NCBI GenBank assembly: GCA_000719025.1 | Contig: JODP01000008.1 | Coordinates: forward strand, 124,001 to 188,000 | Direction of reading: 5' to 3' | Origin: Kineosporia aurantiaca JCM 3230 | GTDB lineage: Bacteria; Actinomycetota; Actinomycetes; Actinomycetales; Kineosporiaceae | Length of the DNA stretch: 64,000 nucleotides | In this document: positions 34,061 to 43,601 of the stretch, piece after piece | How the letters are laid out: every line of letters begins with the position of its first letter | Position numbering within the stretch: position 1 is the stretch's first letter | The notes under the pieces: generated by a model | What the model was told of the DNA's origin: nothing | Databases searched by the model: none | The model's input: only the letters and a program-made list of their open reading frames with translations | Translations under genes and position numbers: made by a program

Positions 34061-34894
34061 ATGGTCGATTACGCCTCTGCTCCGAATCTCATGGTCGCGG
34101 CCGCCAACGGCATTGAGTACGCCTACCGCGAGACCGGTTCCGGTGAACCGCTGGTCCTACTGCAGCATTTCCGCGGGAACCTCGACAACTGGGATTCGGC
34201 CCTGATCAACGCGCTCGCAGCTGACCGTCGGGTGATCACGTTCGACAACACCGGCGTCGGCGCCACCACCGGGACCACCCCGGCGTCCGTGGCCGCGATG
34301 GCGCACGACGCGCTGGCCTTCCTGGACGCGCTGGAGATCACCCGCACCGACGTCCTCGGTTTCTCCCTGGGCAGTTTCGTCGCCCAGGAGATCGCCCTGA
34401 TCCGTCCGGACCTGGTCCGGCGACTGGTGCTGGCCTCAGCGGCGCCCCAGGGAGCGGCCGGGATGCACGGCTGGTCGCCCGAGGTGATCGGCGCGGTGGG
34501 CAAGCCGCAGACCGGGCCGGCCGACTACCTCGGCGTGTTCTTCACGGACACCGAGGAGAGCCTGAGTGCCGGGAAGGGCGTCCTGGGCCGGATCTACGGG
34601 CGAACCGTCGACCGGGACCAGGAGACGACCTGGCAGACCCGGCAGGCGCAGTACGACGCCATCTGCGACTGGGGTGTCCCCGACCACGCCCGGCTGGAAC
34701 GGGTCTCCGGGATTTCCGTCCCCGTGCTGGTGGCCAACGGGGACCGTGACCCGATGATCCTGCCCCGCTACACCCACCTGCTCGGTGGGCTGATCCCGGA
34801 CGCCCAGGTCGTCATCTATCCCGATGCCGCCCACGGATTCCTCTTCCAGCACCACGAACGGTTCGCCGACGACGTCCTCAAATTTCTGAAGTAG
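34061..34894 (+). CDS. Alpha/beta hydrolase
   Basis: 277 residues. Nucleophile elbow LGFSLGSFVAQE (Ser near residue 104), acid residue in VLVANGDRDPM and His in YPDAAHGFLFQH. LQHFRGNLDNWDSALI and FDNTGVGATTGTT match the haloperoxidase/epoxide-hydrolase-like group. ATG 34061 follows AAGGAG at 34048-34053. Directly downstream of the crotonase gene and ended by a strong bidirectional hairpin. Confidence 0.9.
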   Translation: MVDYASAPNLMVAAANGIEYAYRETGSGEPLVLLQHFRGNLDNWDSALINALAADRRVITFDNTGVGATTGTTPASVAAMAHDALAFLDALEITRTDVLGFSLGSFVAQEIALIRPDLVRRLVLASAAPQGAAGMHGWSPEVIGAVGKPQTGPADYLGVFFTDTEESLSAGKGVLGRIYGRTVDRDQETTWQTRQAQYDAICDWGVPDHARLERVSGISVPVLVANGDRDPMILPRYTHLLGGLIPDAQVVIYPDAAHGFLFQHHERFADDVLKFLK

Positions 34895-34899
34895 CAGTG

Positions 34900-34936
34900 C
34901 AATCTGGCGGTGAGGAAGCACCTCACCGCCAGATTG
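34900..34936. terminator. Bidirectional hairpin between convergent genes
   Basis: CAATCTGGCGGTGAGG (34900-34915) pairs perfectly (16 bp) with 34921-34936 across a 5-nt loop. It separates the hydrolase gene from the convergent cupin gene. Confidence 0.8.
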
Positions 34937-34943
34937 GGGGGGA

Positions 34944-35432
34944 TCAGGGCAGCAGGGGAGGCCCGACGATCTGAATACCGTGCTGCGCGGCGATCCGGGT
35001 CAGTTCCTGCGGGTCCGGCGAGGCGGCGTCACCGGCCTGATCCAGCGGCAGCCCGATCTCGGCGACGAACCGGTCGAAACCGGATGGCGTATGCAGGGTC
35101 AGGAACCGGGCCTGGGGAGAGGTCACGACGAAACCGTGGGCCAGGCCGCGGGGCAGAAGGGCCAGGGCGCCGCTACCGACCGAATGCGTCTCCGGGCCCA
35201 CCTCCACCCGCAGCGTTCCCTCCAGGACCAGGAAGGTCTCTTCGTCCGCCTCATGAAGGTGCAGCGGCGACATGTAACCGCGCTCACCGGTGTGCTCCAG
35301 GACCGAGAACCGCCCGTCCGTGTCCTGCGCCGAGGCGCGGAAGCGGACAATGCCGCCGAGAAAGTTCACGGCGCCCTGTGTGGTGGGATCGGTCAGGACC
35401 GGCCGGGCCGCGCCTTGCGAAGCAGAAGTCAT
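34944..35432 (-). CDS. Cupin-domain protein
   Basis: 162 residues. Cupin motif 1 reads SPLHLHEADEETFLVLEG (His, His, Glu ligands) and motif 2 GALALLPRGLAHGFV (His), so a metal-binding quercetinase-like or regulatory cupin is likely. The C-terminal 55 residues are helical with LPLDQAGDA. ATG 35432 is chosen; upstream in-frame sequence is antisense to the LysR gene. Divergent from LysR with a 91-bp spacer, so LysR is its likely regulator. Confidence 0.85.
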   Translation of the reverse strand: MTSASQGAARPVLTDPTTQGAVNFLGGIVRFRASAQDTDGRFSVLEHTGERGYMSPLHLHEADEETFLVLEGTLRVEVGPETHSVGSGALALLPRGLAHGFVVTSPQARFLTLHTPSGFDRFVAEIGLPLDQAGDAASPDPQELTRIAAQHGIQIVGPPLLP

Positions 35433-35523
35433 GGCGCGATCCCAGCAGCGGGCCTGGGGCGCGTCCAAGACAGGGGCGTCATGGGCCGATGTCGGGAGAA
35501 CATGAGGGCACGTCGGAGCAGCT

Positions 35524-36516
35524 ATGACCATGACGGTGAGGACGGATTCAGTGACCGATGGCACGCCGGGGACGGCCCGGGACGACCACGAACCCGACCT
35601 CGAACCGAAACTGCTGCGAGCGTTCCTGACCCTCGCCCAGGAACGGCATTTCGGGCACGCCGCCGATATGCTGGGCCTGGCCCAGCCGGTGCTGAGCCGG
35701 CAGATCCAGCAGCTCGAACGCCACCTCGGTACGGCTCTGTTCGAGCGCACTCCGCAGGGGGCCGTGCTCACCGCGGTCGGCCGGGCGATCCAGCCCGAGG
35801 TCGAGCGCCTGCTCCAGCAGCAGCGCGAGATTCGGCAGACGGTACGCCGGCACCTGGCTCGCGCCCCGCGTGAGCTGACCGTGGCCGCGCCGCTGCCGGG
35901 ACCCACCCAGGGCCTGCTGCCGGCCGCGATCAGCCGTGCCCGCGCGAGCTTTCCCGGCGATCTGAGGATCACGATCGTCGATCTCGAGGACGAGGCCCAG
36001 GTGCCGGCGCTCACCGCCGGCCGGGTGGACGTGGTCCTCACCTGGGGTGAGCTGGAACGACCGGGACTGCAGTCGGTCGCCCTGACCCACGAACCGGCCC
36101 TGGTGGTGCTGAGCGCCGGGCATCCCCGGGCCGGCGCCTCGATCTTGTCGCTGTCCGACCTGGTGGGCGAACCGCTGCTGTTCCCGGTGCGCGAACGCCG
36201 GCACTGCTGGCACCGGATCACCGACCAGGTCGGAGAGCTCGGCGTCGTGCCCACCGCGCCGGGCGCCGTGATCGACCTGGTGGCCGCCGGCCTCGGGGTC
36301 TCGGTGGTACCGGCCTCCTTCCAGGTCGGGGCTCCGGACAAGGTCAGGTTCGTCCCGCTTCCGGACCTGGACTACCGGATGACCATGCTCTGGCGGGCGG
36401 CCGAGGCGGATGATGCGGTGCTCGGTTTCGTCCGGGCGGCCCAGCAGGCCGCGGCGGAGTTGATCAGCTGCCACCCCGAGATCTACCGGGCATCGGACCA
36501 GGGGCGGATGCGATGA
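35524..36516 (+). CDS. LysR-family transcriptional regulator
   Basis: 330 residues. The winged helix lies at about residues 30-90 (LRAFLTLAQERHFGHAADML, LAQPVLSRQIQQLERHLG), followed by the LysR substrate-binding domain. The N-terminal 25 residues are an unconserved Asp/Thr-rich extension; an internal start is possible. Divergent from the cupin gene, the usual target arrangement. The downstream LAL gene starts 36 bp after its stop and could be read through. Confidence 0.88.
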   Translation: MTMTVRTDSVTDGTPGTARDDHEPDLEPKLLRAFLTLAQERHFGHAADMLGLAQPVLSRQIQQLERHLGTALFERTPQGAVLTAVGRAIQPEVERLLQQQREIRQTVRRHLARAPRELTVAAPLPGPTQGLLPAAISRARASFPGDLRITIVDLEDEAQVPALTAGRVDVVLTWGELERPGLQSVALTHEPALVVLSAGHPRAGASILSLSDLVGEPLLFPVRERRHCWHRITDQVGELGVVPTAPGAVIDLVAAGLGVSVVPASFQVGAPDKVRFVPLPDLDYRMTMLWRAAEADDAVLGFVRAAQQAAAELISCHPEIYRASDQGRMR

Positions 36517-36552
36517 GGGACCTCGCCGGAGGGCGCGGATAGGGTTTGCGCC

Positions 36553-39270
36553 GTGATGGAACCTTCGGTCCCGCGGCTGGTGGGGCGTTCGGTGGAGCTG
36601 TCCCGGATCGCCTCAGTGGTGGACGGCTCGGGCCTGGACCAGGCGGCGCTGTTGGTCGAAGGGGACGCCGGGATCGGCAAGACCGCCCTGGTCGAGTTCG
36701 CCGACCGGCGCTCCCGGCAGGCCGGGCACCGGCGGCTGGTGAGCCGAGGCGTGCGGGGCGGGGGCTCGACCGGTTACGCGGGTCTGCACGAGCTGTTGCA
36801 TCCGGTGCTGGAGCAGGTGGACGATCTGCCTCCCCGGCAGCGCTCGGCGCTGCGGATCGCGTTCGGTGAGGAGGAGGGGCAGCCCTCCGATCGTCTGCTG
36901 ATCTCCCTGGCCACGCTAGGCCTGCTGGAAGAAGTCGCCCAGGCCGGTCCGGTCGTGCTGTTCGTGGAGGATCTGCACTGGATCGACACCTCGAGCGCCG
37001 AGATCATCGCCTTCCTGGCCCGCCGCCTGGGCAACGCCCCGATCCGGCTGCTCGCCACCACCCGGACCGGCGGCGCCTACCGGAGCTGGAGCGACTACTT
37101 CCCGGACGTGATCCGGCTGGCCCCGCTGACCGCCGGTGAGTCCGCGCAGCTGCTCGACGACCTGGCCCCCGACCTCGGCACCCGGCTGCGGGAGCGGTTG
37201 CTGCACGGCGCCGAGGGCAACCCGCTCGCCGTGCGGGAACTCTGGAGCGCGGTGACCGCCGATCACCTGCCCGAGTCGGCCCTGCTGCAGGAGCAGCTGC
37301 CGATCACCCGTCGGCTCGAGCAGGCGTTCCTGGCCGAGGCCGAGGCGCTGCCGAGCGGTTCGCGGCAGGTGCTGCTGGTGGCCGCGGCCGGTGAGGACCT
37401 GACCGTGGAGGAGCTGCTGGCCGCCAACCGGGAGCTCGGGCTGACCACGAACGACCTGCATCTGGCCGAGCAGGCGGGACTGCTGGGCACGGACGGCGGC
37501 CGGGCCCGGTTCCGTCACCCGTTGGTCAGTTCCAGCGTGTACGGGGCGGCCCCGGTCGGTTCGAAGGTGGCCGTGCACCGGGCGCTGGCCCAGGTCGCCC
37601 GCGACCCCGGGCGGGCGGCCCGGCACCGGGCGGCAGCGACGATTGGTTGGGACGAGGAGGTGGCCGCGGAACTGGCGGAGGCCGCCGCGGTCTCGGCCCG
37701 CCAGGGTGCCCGCGCCGAGGCGACTGCGGCCTGGCGGCAGGCGGCCGCGCTGTCCCCGGGAGCGCTCGAGCGTCTGGATCGGCTGGCCCACGCCGCCGAG
37801 TCGGCCCGACAGGCCGGGATGACCTCGGACGCGCTGGACCTGCTGAGCGAGGCGCTCCCGCTCACCGAGCAGCACCCGGGATCGGTCCAGGGACTGGCCC
37901 GGACCGAGTGGATGCTGAGCATGACCGCCGGCTCACCGGGGCGCACCGCGACCGAGCTGGTGACCCTGGCCGGCCAGCTCCTCGTCGACCCGCTCGAGAT
38001 GCTGGTCTGGGCGGCCACCAAGTGCTACATCATGGCCGAACCGGAACCGGTCCGCCGGGTCGTGCGGACCGCGCTGGAGGGCACCGCCCCGGGCAGCACG
38101 CTGCGGGAGATCGGCCTGGCGCTGGTCGACCCCGGACGCGGCCTGGCCGGGATCGGGGTGGAGGCGCTGCAGGAGCTGGGGGCCGACCTCAGCGAGGCGA
38201 GCTCGGTGATCCTGAACTGCCTGGCCTTCACCGCCGAGCAGGTGCTCGATCTGCCCGCTTCGAACGCCTTCTGGACCTCCGGTGCCGAGCTGTTCCATCG
38301 TTCGGCCAGGCTCAGCGACGAGTGCACCGCGATCTGCGGACGCGGCACGATCCGGGTGATGGCCGCTGATCTGCTGGAAGGGCAGGCCGACGCGGAGTAC
38401 GCCTGGCGGTTGTCGCGGGACCTGGACCTGCCGGTGGTGACGGCGATGGCGGCGGCCGACGCGGCCCGGGCGGCGGCCTGGACGGGCGACCACGAGCACG
38501 CCCGTGAGGCGCTGGACTATGTGGAGAAGACCCGCAGCGCCGAGGCCTTCGCCCGGGTGCAGGCCAGCGCGGCCTGGGCGGCCGGGATCATCGCGCTGAA
38601 CGAGGGCCGGTTCGCGGTGGCGATCGAGGAGCTACAGCGCACCGGCGTGCACCCGCCGATCGCCCTGTGGGCCGGCGCGGACCTGGTCGAGGCCGCGGTC
38701 CGGGCCGACCGGCCGGACGTGACGGACGAGTGGCTGACCCAGGCGGATGCGGCCCTGGCGCAGAACCCCTCGGACCACCTCTCGATGCTGGTGCTGCGCT
38801 CCCGGGCGCTGATGACCGGCTCGGAGGACGGCTTCCGGGCGGCGCTGGAGCACGGTTCGCGAGCGGGAGTCACGCTGGAAGTGGCTCGCACGAAGGCTCA
38901 CTTCGCCGAGTGGCTGCGGCGTCGTCGACGGATCGCCGAGGCGAGGACGCTGCTGGAGGACGCCCTCACGGTCTTCACCGCGGTGGGGGCGCGGCCCTGG
39001 GCCGATCGGGTGGCGGCGGAGCTGGGAGCAGCCGGTGCGCCGGTGCCGGTTCAGGCCGGGCCTGGTGATCCGCGGCGCACCCTCACCGCGCAGGAGCTGC
39101 AGGTCGCCCGGTTGGCCGCGCGCGGCCTGAGCAACAAGGAGATCGCCGACCAGATCTACCTGTCGCACCGCACCGTGGCCACGCACCTGCACAACCTGTT
39201 CCCGAAGCTCGGGATCAGCCAGCGCGGCGAGCTGAGCACGGCGCTCGGGGAGACGCTCGCAGTCATTTGA
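36553..39270 (+). CDS. LAL-type LuxR regulator with AAA/STAND ATPase (copy 1)
   Basis: 905 residues, cytosolic. An N-terminal AAA/STAND ATPase has Walker A VEGDAGIGKTALVEF (about residues 34-48) and Walker B VVLFVEDLHWIDTSSAE (about residue 137). A long helical, TPR-like region follows. The C-terminal LuxR helix-turn-helix is LTAQELQVARLAARGLSNKE then YLSHRTVATHLHNLF. It starts at GTG 36553 or ATG 36556. LAL proteins (MalT-like) are large ATP-dependent activators responding to a small ligand. The MBL-fold gene follows after 38 bp. Confidence 0.92.
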   Translation: MMEPSVPRLVGRSVELSRIASVVDGSGLDQAALLVEGDAGIGKTALVEFADRRSRQAGHRRLVSRGVRGGGSTGYAGLHELLHPVLEQVDDLPPRQRSALRIAFGEEEGQPSDRLLISLATLGLLEEVAQAGPVVLFVEDLHWIDTSSAEIIAFLARRLGNAPIRLLATTRTGGAYRSWSDYFPDVIRLAPLTAGESAQLLDDLAPDLGTRLRERLLHGAEGNPLAVRELWSAVTADHLPESALLQEQLPITRRLEQAFLAEAEALPSGSRQVLLVAAAGEDLTVEELLAANRELGLTTNDLHLAEQAGLLGTDGGRARFRHPLVSSSVYGAAPVGSKVAVHRALAQVARDPGRAARHRAAATIGWDEEVAAELAEAAAVSARQGARAEATAAWRQAAALSPGALERLDRLAHAAESARQAGMTSDALDLLSEALPLTEQHPGSVQGLARTEWMLSMTAGSPGRTATELVTLAGQLLVDPLEMLVWAATKCYIMAEPEPVRRVVRTALEGTAPGSTLREIGLALVDPGRGLAGIGVEALQELGADLSEASSVILNCLAFTAEQVLDLPASNAFWTSGAELFHRSARLSDECTAICGRGTIRVMAADLLEGQADAEYAWRLSRDLDLPVVTAMAAADAARAAAWTGDHEHAREALDYVEKTRSAEAFARVQASAAWAAGIIALNEGRFAVAIEELQRTGVHPPIALWAGADLVEAAVRADRPDVTDEWLTQADAALAQNPSDHLSMLVLRSRALMTGSEDGFRAALEHGSRAGVTLEVARTKAHFAEWLRRRRRIAEARTLLEDALTVFTAVGARPWADRVAAELGAAGAPVPVQAGPGDPRRTLTAQELQVARLAARGLSNKEIADQIYLSHRTVATHLHNLFPKLGISQRGELSTALGETLAVI

Positions 39271-39308
39271 CCCATGGCCGGACCGGATCGACCCGGCAGG
39301 GTCGGAGC

Positions 39309-39980
39309 GTGGAAGGCAGTCTGCATGTCACCGCCGGGCAGCGGGTCCGGGTTCATACCTACGTAGCGCCGGCCGAGGGTTCGGGGGCCTCCAGCCACGT
39401 GCTGGAACTTCTCGACCGGGTGGTGCTGGTCGATCTGCCCCTGCTCGCCCCGCACTGCGCCGAGGTCCTGGCCCGGGTGGCCGACCTGGCCAAACCGATC
39501 GATCGGGTCTACCTGACCAATGCCCGCCCGGACCACTTCGCCGGCACGGTGCTGCTGGACCGGCCGGTGTACGCCGCTCCCGGGGTGCGCAGGGCGATCA
39601 ATCTGCGCGGCGCCGCGCTGGTGAGGGCGGCCAGCCGGCGCCTTCCCACGGTCGCGAGCTGGGCGCCGAGCGTGGGACATACCGCTCTGGAGGGTCCGGT
39701 ACCGATCGGCGACGTGGTGCTGCGCCTGCATCGGGTGGGGATCGGCGACCAGCTGGTGATCGAGATCGTCGGGGAGTCCATGGTGATCACCGGTGATGTG
39801 GTCGGCACCGGATCCCCGCCGGCGGGGCTCGGGGGATCGCGTCGGGCCGCCTGGCTGGAGGACCTGGGACGTGTGCGAGAGCTCGGGAACACCGTGGTCC
39901 TGCCGGGTCACGGGGCGCCGGGGGGCGTCGAGCTGTACGAGGCCATGCGCCAGCACCTGATCAACGCGCAGGACGGCTGA
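39309..39980 (+). CDS. MBL-fold protein with degenerate metal site
   Basis: 223 residues, metallo-beta-lactamase fold. The usual HxHxDH is TNARPDHFAG: the first two His are replaced (Asn/Arg), while Asp-His remain. VITGDVVGTG (Asp) and VVLPGHGAPG (His) of the later motifs are kept. Metal binding at site 1 is doubtful, so it may be a sensor or an altered hydrolase. Start: GTG 39309 (VEGSLHVTAGQRV), as a longer start at 39267 overlaps the LAL stop. The 3' end overlaps the convergent HxlR gene by 20 bp. Confidence 0.75.
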   Translation: MEGSLHVTAGQRVRVHTYVAPAEGSGASSHVLELLDRVVLVDLPLLAPHCAEVLARVADLAKPIDRVYLTNARPDHFAGTVLLDRPVYAAPGVRRAINLRGAALVRAASRRLPTVASWAPSVGHTALEGPVPIGDVVLRLHRVGIGDQLVIEIVGESMVITGDVVGTGSPPAGLGGSRRAAWLEDLGRVRELGNTVVLPGHGAPGGVELYEAMRQHLINAQDG

Positions 39981-40644
39981 CCGACCGGAAGAGCCTCACC
40001 CAGGGTTGGGCCGGCCCGTCGAGGCGGGCCAGCCGGTGGTCCAGCGCGCGGTCGAGGTCGAGGGGGCCGAAGGCGATGGCGCGGAAAGTAGGGACGCCGG
40101 TGGTGAGCCGGGTGGTGAAGGGGGCGTCGGTCTCGGGGAACAGCTGGATGGCGAGACTTTCGGGGCCGGGTCTGAGGACGAACGTGTCGGGTCCCAGCCG
40201 CAGTGTCAGGTCGGGGTTGGGCACCGGGGTGGACCAGGTGAGCAGTTCCAGCATGGTCGCCGAGGCCCCGGCCTCACCGGTCTGACCCACCGGCAGGCCG
40301 TGGCCCCAGCGCACGAGCTCGATCAGGGTGGGCTTCAGCGCCTGACCGTGCTCGGTCAGCTCATAGGAATGCTCAGGACGGCCGACCACCCCGGCCTCGG
40401 TCAGCGCGCGCAGCCGGGTGGAGAGCACGCTCTGGCTGGCCCGCGGCAGACCGCGCCGCAGCGCCCCGAACCGCCGCGGCCCGAACAGCAGCTCGCGCAC
40501 GATCAGGAGGGCCCACCGGTCGCCCAGCACGTCCAGGGCCCGCGCCTCGGGACTGGGGTCCTCGAAGGAACGCGGCTCCACCACGGACGGAGAGTAACCG
40601 TCGACGGTGTCCGCGACGGTCCGCACGCGGTGCGATTTCCGCAC
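39961..40644 (-). CDS. HxlR-family transcriptional regulator
   Basis: 227 residues. HxlR winged helix: LDVLGDRWALLIVRELLFGP then RRGLPRASQSVLSTRLRALT. A C-terminal domain of about 110 residues (ATMLELLTWSTPVPNPDLTL) resembles the SCP2-like extension seen in larger HxlR proteins. The N-terminal 20 residues before VVEPRSFEDPSP are unconserved; a GTG near 40584 may be the real start. It follows the TDT transporter gene on the same strand after 9 bp, so the pair is probably an operon. Confidence 0.85.
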   Translation of the reverse strand: MRKSHRVRTVADTVDGYSPSVVEPRSFEDPSPEARALDVLGDRWALLIVRELLFGPRRFGALRRGLPRASQSVLSTRLRALTEAGVVGRPEHSYELTEHGQALKPTLIELVRWGHGLPVGQTGEAGASATMLELLTWSTPVPNPDLTLRLGPDTFVLRPGPESLAIQLFPETDAPFTTRLTTGVPTFRAIAFGPLDLDRALDHRLARLDGPAQPWVRLFRSVSRPAR

Positions 40645-40653
40645 TGGTCCTCG

Positions 40654-41640
40654 CTACTGCCGGGGGAAGTAACGGCCCTGGGCCAGGGCCACGACCGAAC
40701 GCCCGGCGACCGCGGCGACCAGCACCGAGACGGCCGCCAGAACCAGCCCGGTCCAGACCCTCTCACCGGCCGGGGCGGTCAGGTCGATCCAGTACAGGCC
40801 CACGTTGGCGACCGAGGCCCAGGCGAAGGTGAAGGCCCACGTCCCGGCGCCGAACGGGAGCCGGGCGAAGACCGGCAGGAGCCGGAGCTGGGCCAGCACC
40901 ATCAGCATTCCGTAGCCGGCCAGGACCTCGGTGAAGAGGTCGAGCCGGGGGCCGTTCAGGCTGAACCAGGCCAGGGTGGCGACTGCGGCCGGGGCCACCT
41001 CGATGGCCATGGTGGGCAGCAGCGGAGCGGGCAGCAGGGGCCCGGTGACGATCCGGGCGAAGATCAGCGAGCCGAGGATGGCCCAGCAGATCAGCCCGTA
41101 GCCGAGCATCACCAGGCCGAGCCGGTGCTGCCCGACCGAGCCCGCCGCCGACGCGGCGACCAGGCCGCCGGCGACGGTGGGCAGGAAGTACCCAGGGTGG
41201 AGCTTGGCGAAAGGGTAGTCGCCGTAGAACAACTGGCCGGTGAACCAGCCGCCGTGCAGCACCACCACGGCGATCAGGATGTCGATCAGCACGGTGGCCA
41301 GGTCGGGCGTGCGGTGCGCCAGGCCCAGGGCGGTCAGGAGCAACGGGGCGATCACGGCCAGGGACATGAACGGAGCGGTGACCGGATCGGTCAGGTCGGC
41401 CACCAGGGTGCGGTGCACCAGGACGCTGCGCAGGTAGCCAGCCACGATGGCGGCCCAGACGGCGGCGGCCAGGATGAGCAGGGCGTTGGGCAGGAACTGC
41501 GGAACCAGGTCCTGCCGGGCGGCGTTGCCCCAGCACTGGGCCAGACCGGCGATCCCGAAGGGGATGCCGAAGGTGTTGGGCGGCACCCGGTATCGGGTCG
41601 CCGGTCCGGCCGGTGGGGAGGTGCTGGTGATCGTGGTCAT
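40654..41640 (-). CDS. TDT-family (TehA/Mae1-like) transporter or anion channel
   Basis: 328 residues with ten predicted membrane helices. Family-typical motifs are NTFGIPFGIAGLAQCW in TM1, HGGWFTGQLFYGDYPFAKLH between helices, LHPGYFLPTVAGGLVAA and WAFTFAWASVANVGLYWI in the last helices. TDT proteins move dicarboxylates, sulfite or tellurite, or act as anion channels. ATG 41640 is used. Directly upstream of, and co-directional with, the HxlR gene. Confidence 0.88.
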   Translation of the reverse strand: MTTITSTSPPAGPATRYRVPPNTFGIPFGIAGLAQCWGNAARQDLVPQFLPNALLILAAAVWAAIVAGYLRSVLVHRTLVADLTDPVTAPFMSLAVIAPLLLTALGLAHRTPDLATVLIDILIAVVVLHGGWFTGQLFYGDYPFAKLHPGYFLPTVAGGLVAASAAGSVGQHRLGLVMLGYGLICWAILGSLIFARIVTGPLLPAPLLPTMAIEVAPAAVATLAWFSLNGPRLDLFTEVLAGYGMLMVLAQLRLLPVFARLPFGAGTWAFTFAWASVANVGLYWIDLTAPAGERVWTGLVLAAVSVLVAAVAGRSVVALAQGRYFPRQ

Positions 41641-41691
41641 GCCCTGAATGCTGGCAGGTCCTGATCGGCCCGCCTCAGTAGAACGACTGGG

Positions 41692-42516
41692 TCACTCCTT
41701 GATGAAGGTGAGCAGGTCCTCGTTGAAGCGCGACTCGAACCGGCTGCCGACCACACCGTGCGGGGCGCCCTCGTACACCTTCAGCGTCGCGTCCTTGATC
41801 AGCTGGGAGCTCTTCAGCGCGGCCGCCGCGATCGGCACGATCTGGTCGTCGTCACCGTGCACGACCAGCGCCGGCACGTCGACCTTGGCCAGGTCGGCGT
41901 GGAAGTCGCTCTCCGAGAACTCGTGCACGCAGTCGTAGGCGGCCTTGACGCCGACCTGCATGCTCCACATCCAGAACGCCTGACGCTGGGCCGCGGAGAT
42001 GCCCGAGCCCTCACGGTTGGCGCCGTAGAACGGGAAGCTCAGGTCGGTGTAGTACTGCGAGCGGTCACCGGCCACACCGGCCCGGATCTCGTCGAAGACC
42101 TCGATCGGGGTGCCTTCGGGGTTGCTCTCGGACTTCAGCATGACCGGCGGGATGGCGCTCAGGAGAACGATCTTCGAGACCCGGGAGGTGCCGTGGCGGC
42201 CGATGTAGCGGGCCACCTCGCCGCCGCCGGTGGAGTGCCCGACCAGAACGGCGTCGTGCAGGTCCAGGGTCTCGATCACGGTGGCCAGGTCGTCGGCGTA
42301 GGTGTCGATGTCGTTGCCGTTCCACGGCTGGTCGGAGCGGCCGTGCCCGCGGCGGTCGTGGGCCACACCACGGAAACCGGCGTCCGCGACCGCCTTCAGC
42401 TGGTTGTCCCAGGCGTCGGAGTTCAGCGGCCAGCCGTGGCTGAAGACCACCGGACGGCCCTGGCCCCAGTCCTTGTAGTAGAGCTGGGTACCGTCGGTGG
42501 CGGAGATGAAGGACAT
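41692..42516 (-). CDS. Alpha/beta hydrolase, non-haem chloroperoxidase/arylesterase-like
   Basis: 274 residues. Nucleophile motif VLVGHSTGGGEVARYIGRHG, acid residue in VVHGDDDQIVP and His in YEGAPHGVVG. DGTQLYYKDWGQGRPVVFSH and DRRGHGRSDQPWNGND are hallmarks of the cofactor-free haloperoxidase/arylesterase group, which is usually an esterase with perhydrolase side activity. ATG 42516 follows AAGGAG at the right distance; longer in-frame starts are not conserved. Stands alone. Confidence 0.92.
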   Translation of the reverse strand: MSFISATDGTQLYYKDWGQGRPVVFSHGWPLNSDAWDNQLKAVADAGFRGVAHDRRGHGRSDQPWNGNDIDTYADDLATVIETLDLHDAVLVGHSTGGGEVARYIGRHGTSRVSKIVLLSAIPPVMLKSESNPEGTPIEVFDEIRAGVAGDRSQYYTDLSFPFYGANREGSGISAAQRQAFWMWSMQVGVKAAYDCVHEFSESDFHADLAKVDVPALVVHGDDDQIVPIAAAALKSSQLIKDATLKVYEGAPHGVVGSRFESRFNEDLLTFIKE

Positions 42517-42636
42517 TCGGGGACTCCTTGGTCGTATCCGTGAAACCGGCGGAGAGTTCCGCCTTCCCGGTGGTTCCGGGCTTGGTGACAACTCTTGCGC
42601 CGGTGGGTACGCCGGTTATCCGCCAGATGACTGTGC

Positions 42637-43340
42637 TTACCGGACGAGGATGTCCTCCAGCTGGATCGAGACCATCAGGGGCCCCTTTCCGCGGTCGGTC
42701 GCCGGGCCGTAGATCATCCGGGTGGCCGGGATGATCAGGCCGGAGACGATCTGATGTCCGCTGACGTACTGCACGGCCGGGGCATCTTCCAGGAACTCGA
42801 CGCGGTGGTCACGGCGGTGGATCAGGCCGTCCTCGCCGACGTACAGCACCCGCCGGGTGGCCCGGGTTGCCTGCTGGGTGACGGCGAGACGCCGGAAGAC
42901 TGGCCGTTCTCGGTCCAGCCGTCGATCTCCTCGGTCTGCACACCGGGAAAGGTCAGCGAGATCGGCTCGGCCAGAAAGCTCCACAGCGCACTGCTGGAGA
43001 AGGAGGCCAGTTGCAACGGATTCCATCCGCTGGTGAGGTCGTGCCCGGCGAACGAGGTGCGGGGATCGAGCTGCTCCGCTACGACCTCGCCGGCGGACGT
43101 CTGGATGGCCACCCGCTCCGGGGTGAAGTCCGCCCGCTGCCCCGCGGCGAGAAACGGTTCCTGGACGACGTGCTCGCGGTCGAGATCCACGGTGACCCGG
43201 ACGTCGTCCAGGGCGCCCGGATGTCCTCCGAGATTCCACAGGGGGCCACCGGAGAACCGCCGGGCACTGATCCGCCGGGCTCGTTCCCAGGCCCCGCGGC
43301 CCCCGTGGGCCGCGAGAACGAGCTCGAGAAGGTCAGACAT
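42637..43340 (-). pseudogene. Frameshifted paralogue of the 51188-51907 protein
   Basis: Read from ATG 43340, the minus strand encodes MSDLLELVLAAHGGRGAWER, SARRFSGGPLWNLGGHPGAL and EPISLTFPGVQTEEIDGWTE, co-linear with the intact 239-residue protein at 51188. Near 42905 the match jumps frame: after WTENGQ the continuing homology (VFRRLAV, VLYVGEDGLIHRRDHRVEF, PATRMIYGP, MVSIQLEDILVR) lies in another frame. One missing base after GGCCAG explains it. Total aligned length equals the paralogue. Either a true pseudogene or a single-base sequencing error. Confidence 0.8.
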
Positions 43341-43455
43341 GGTGAATCCGATCAAGGGGGAGAGGTCGACGGACGCCGGGAGAGCAGGCCGCGGCGACCG
43401 GACGGCCGCACGTTCACGTTTACCGCGAAAGGCGGACCGGGCATCAGTACGACGA

Positions 43456-43515
43456 CTGACGATGACCGGCGACGGCTGAGGATGACCGGCGACGACTGAG
43501 GATGACTGACGACGT
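43456..43515. repeat. Three tandem 20-bp repeats
   Basis: CTGACGATGACCGGCGACGG, CTGAGGATGACCGGCGACGA and CTGAGGATGACTGACGACGT follow one another at 43456, 43476 and 43496 in the spacer between the pseudogene and the LAL gene. Too few and too short for CRISPR; possibly a regulatory or slippage repeat. Confidence 0.7.
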
Positions 43516-43601
43516 CCGTGCCGGTGGTGCGGAAAACGCACCGGCGCGAGGCGACGGCAGCGGTCTCGGCGGTTAGCGTCAGGGGTATGGCGACGGGCTG
43601 C

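Noticed and set aside
43456..43515. CRISPR array
   Set aside because: Only three contiguous 20-bp units with no spacers and no cas genes.
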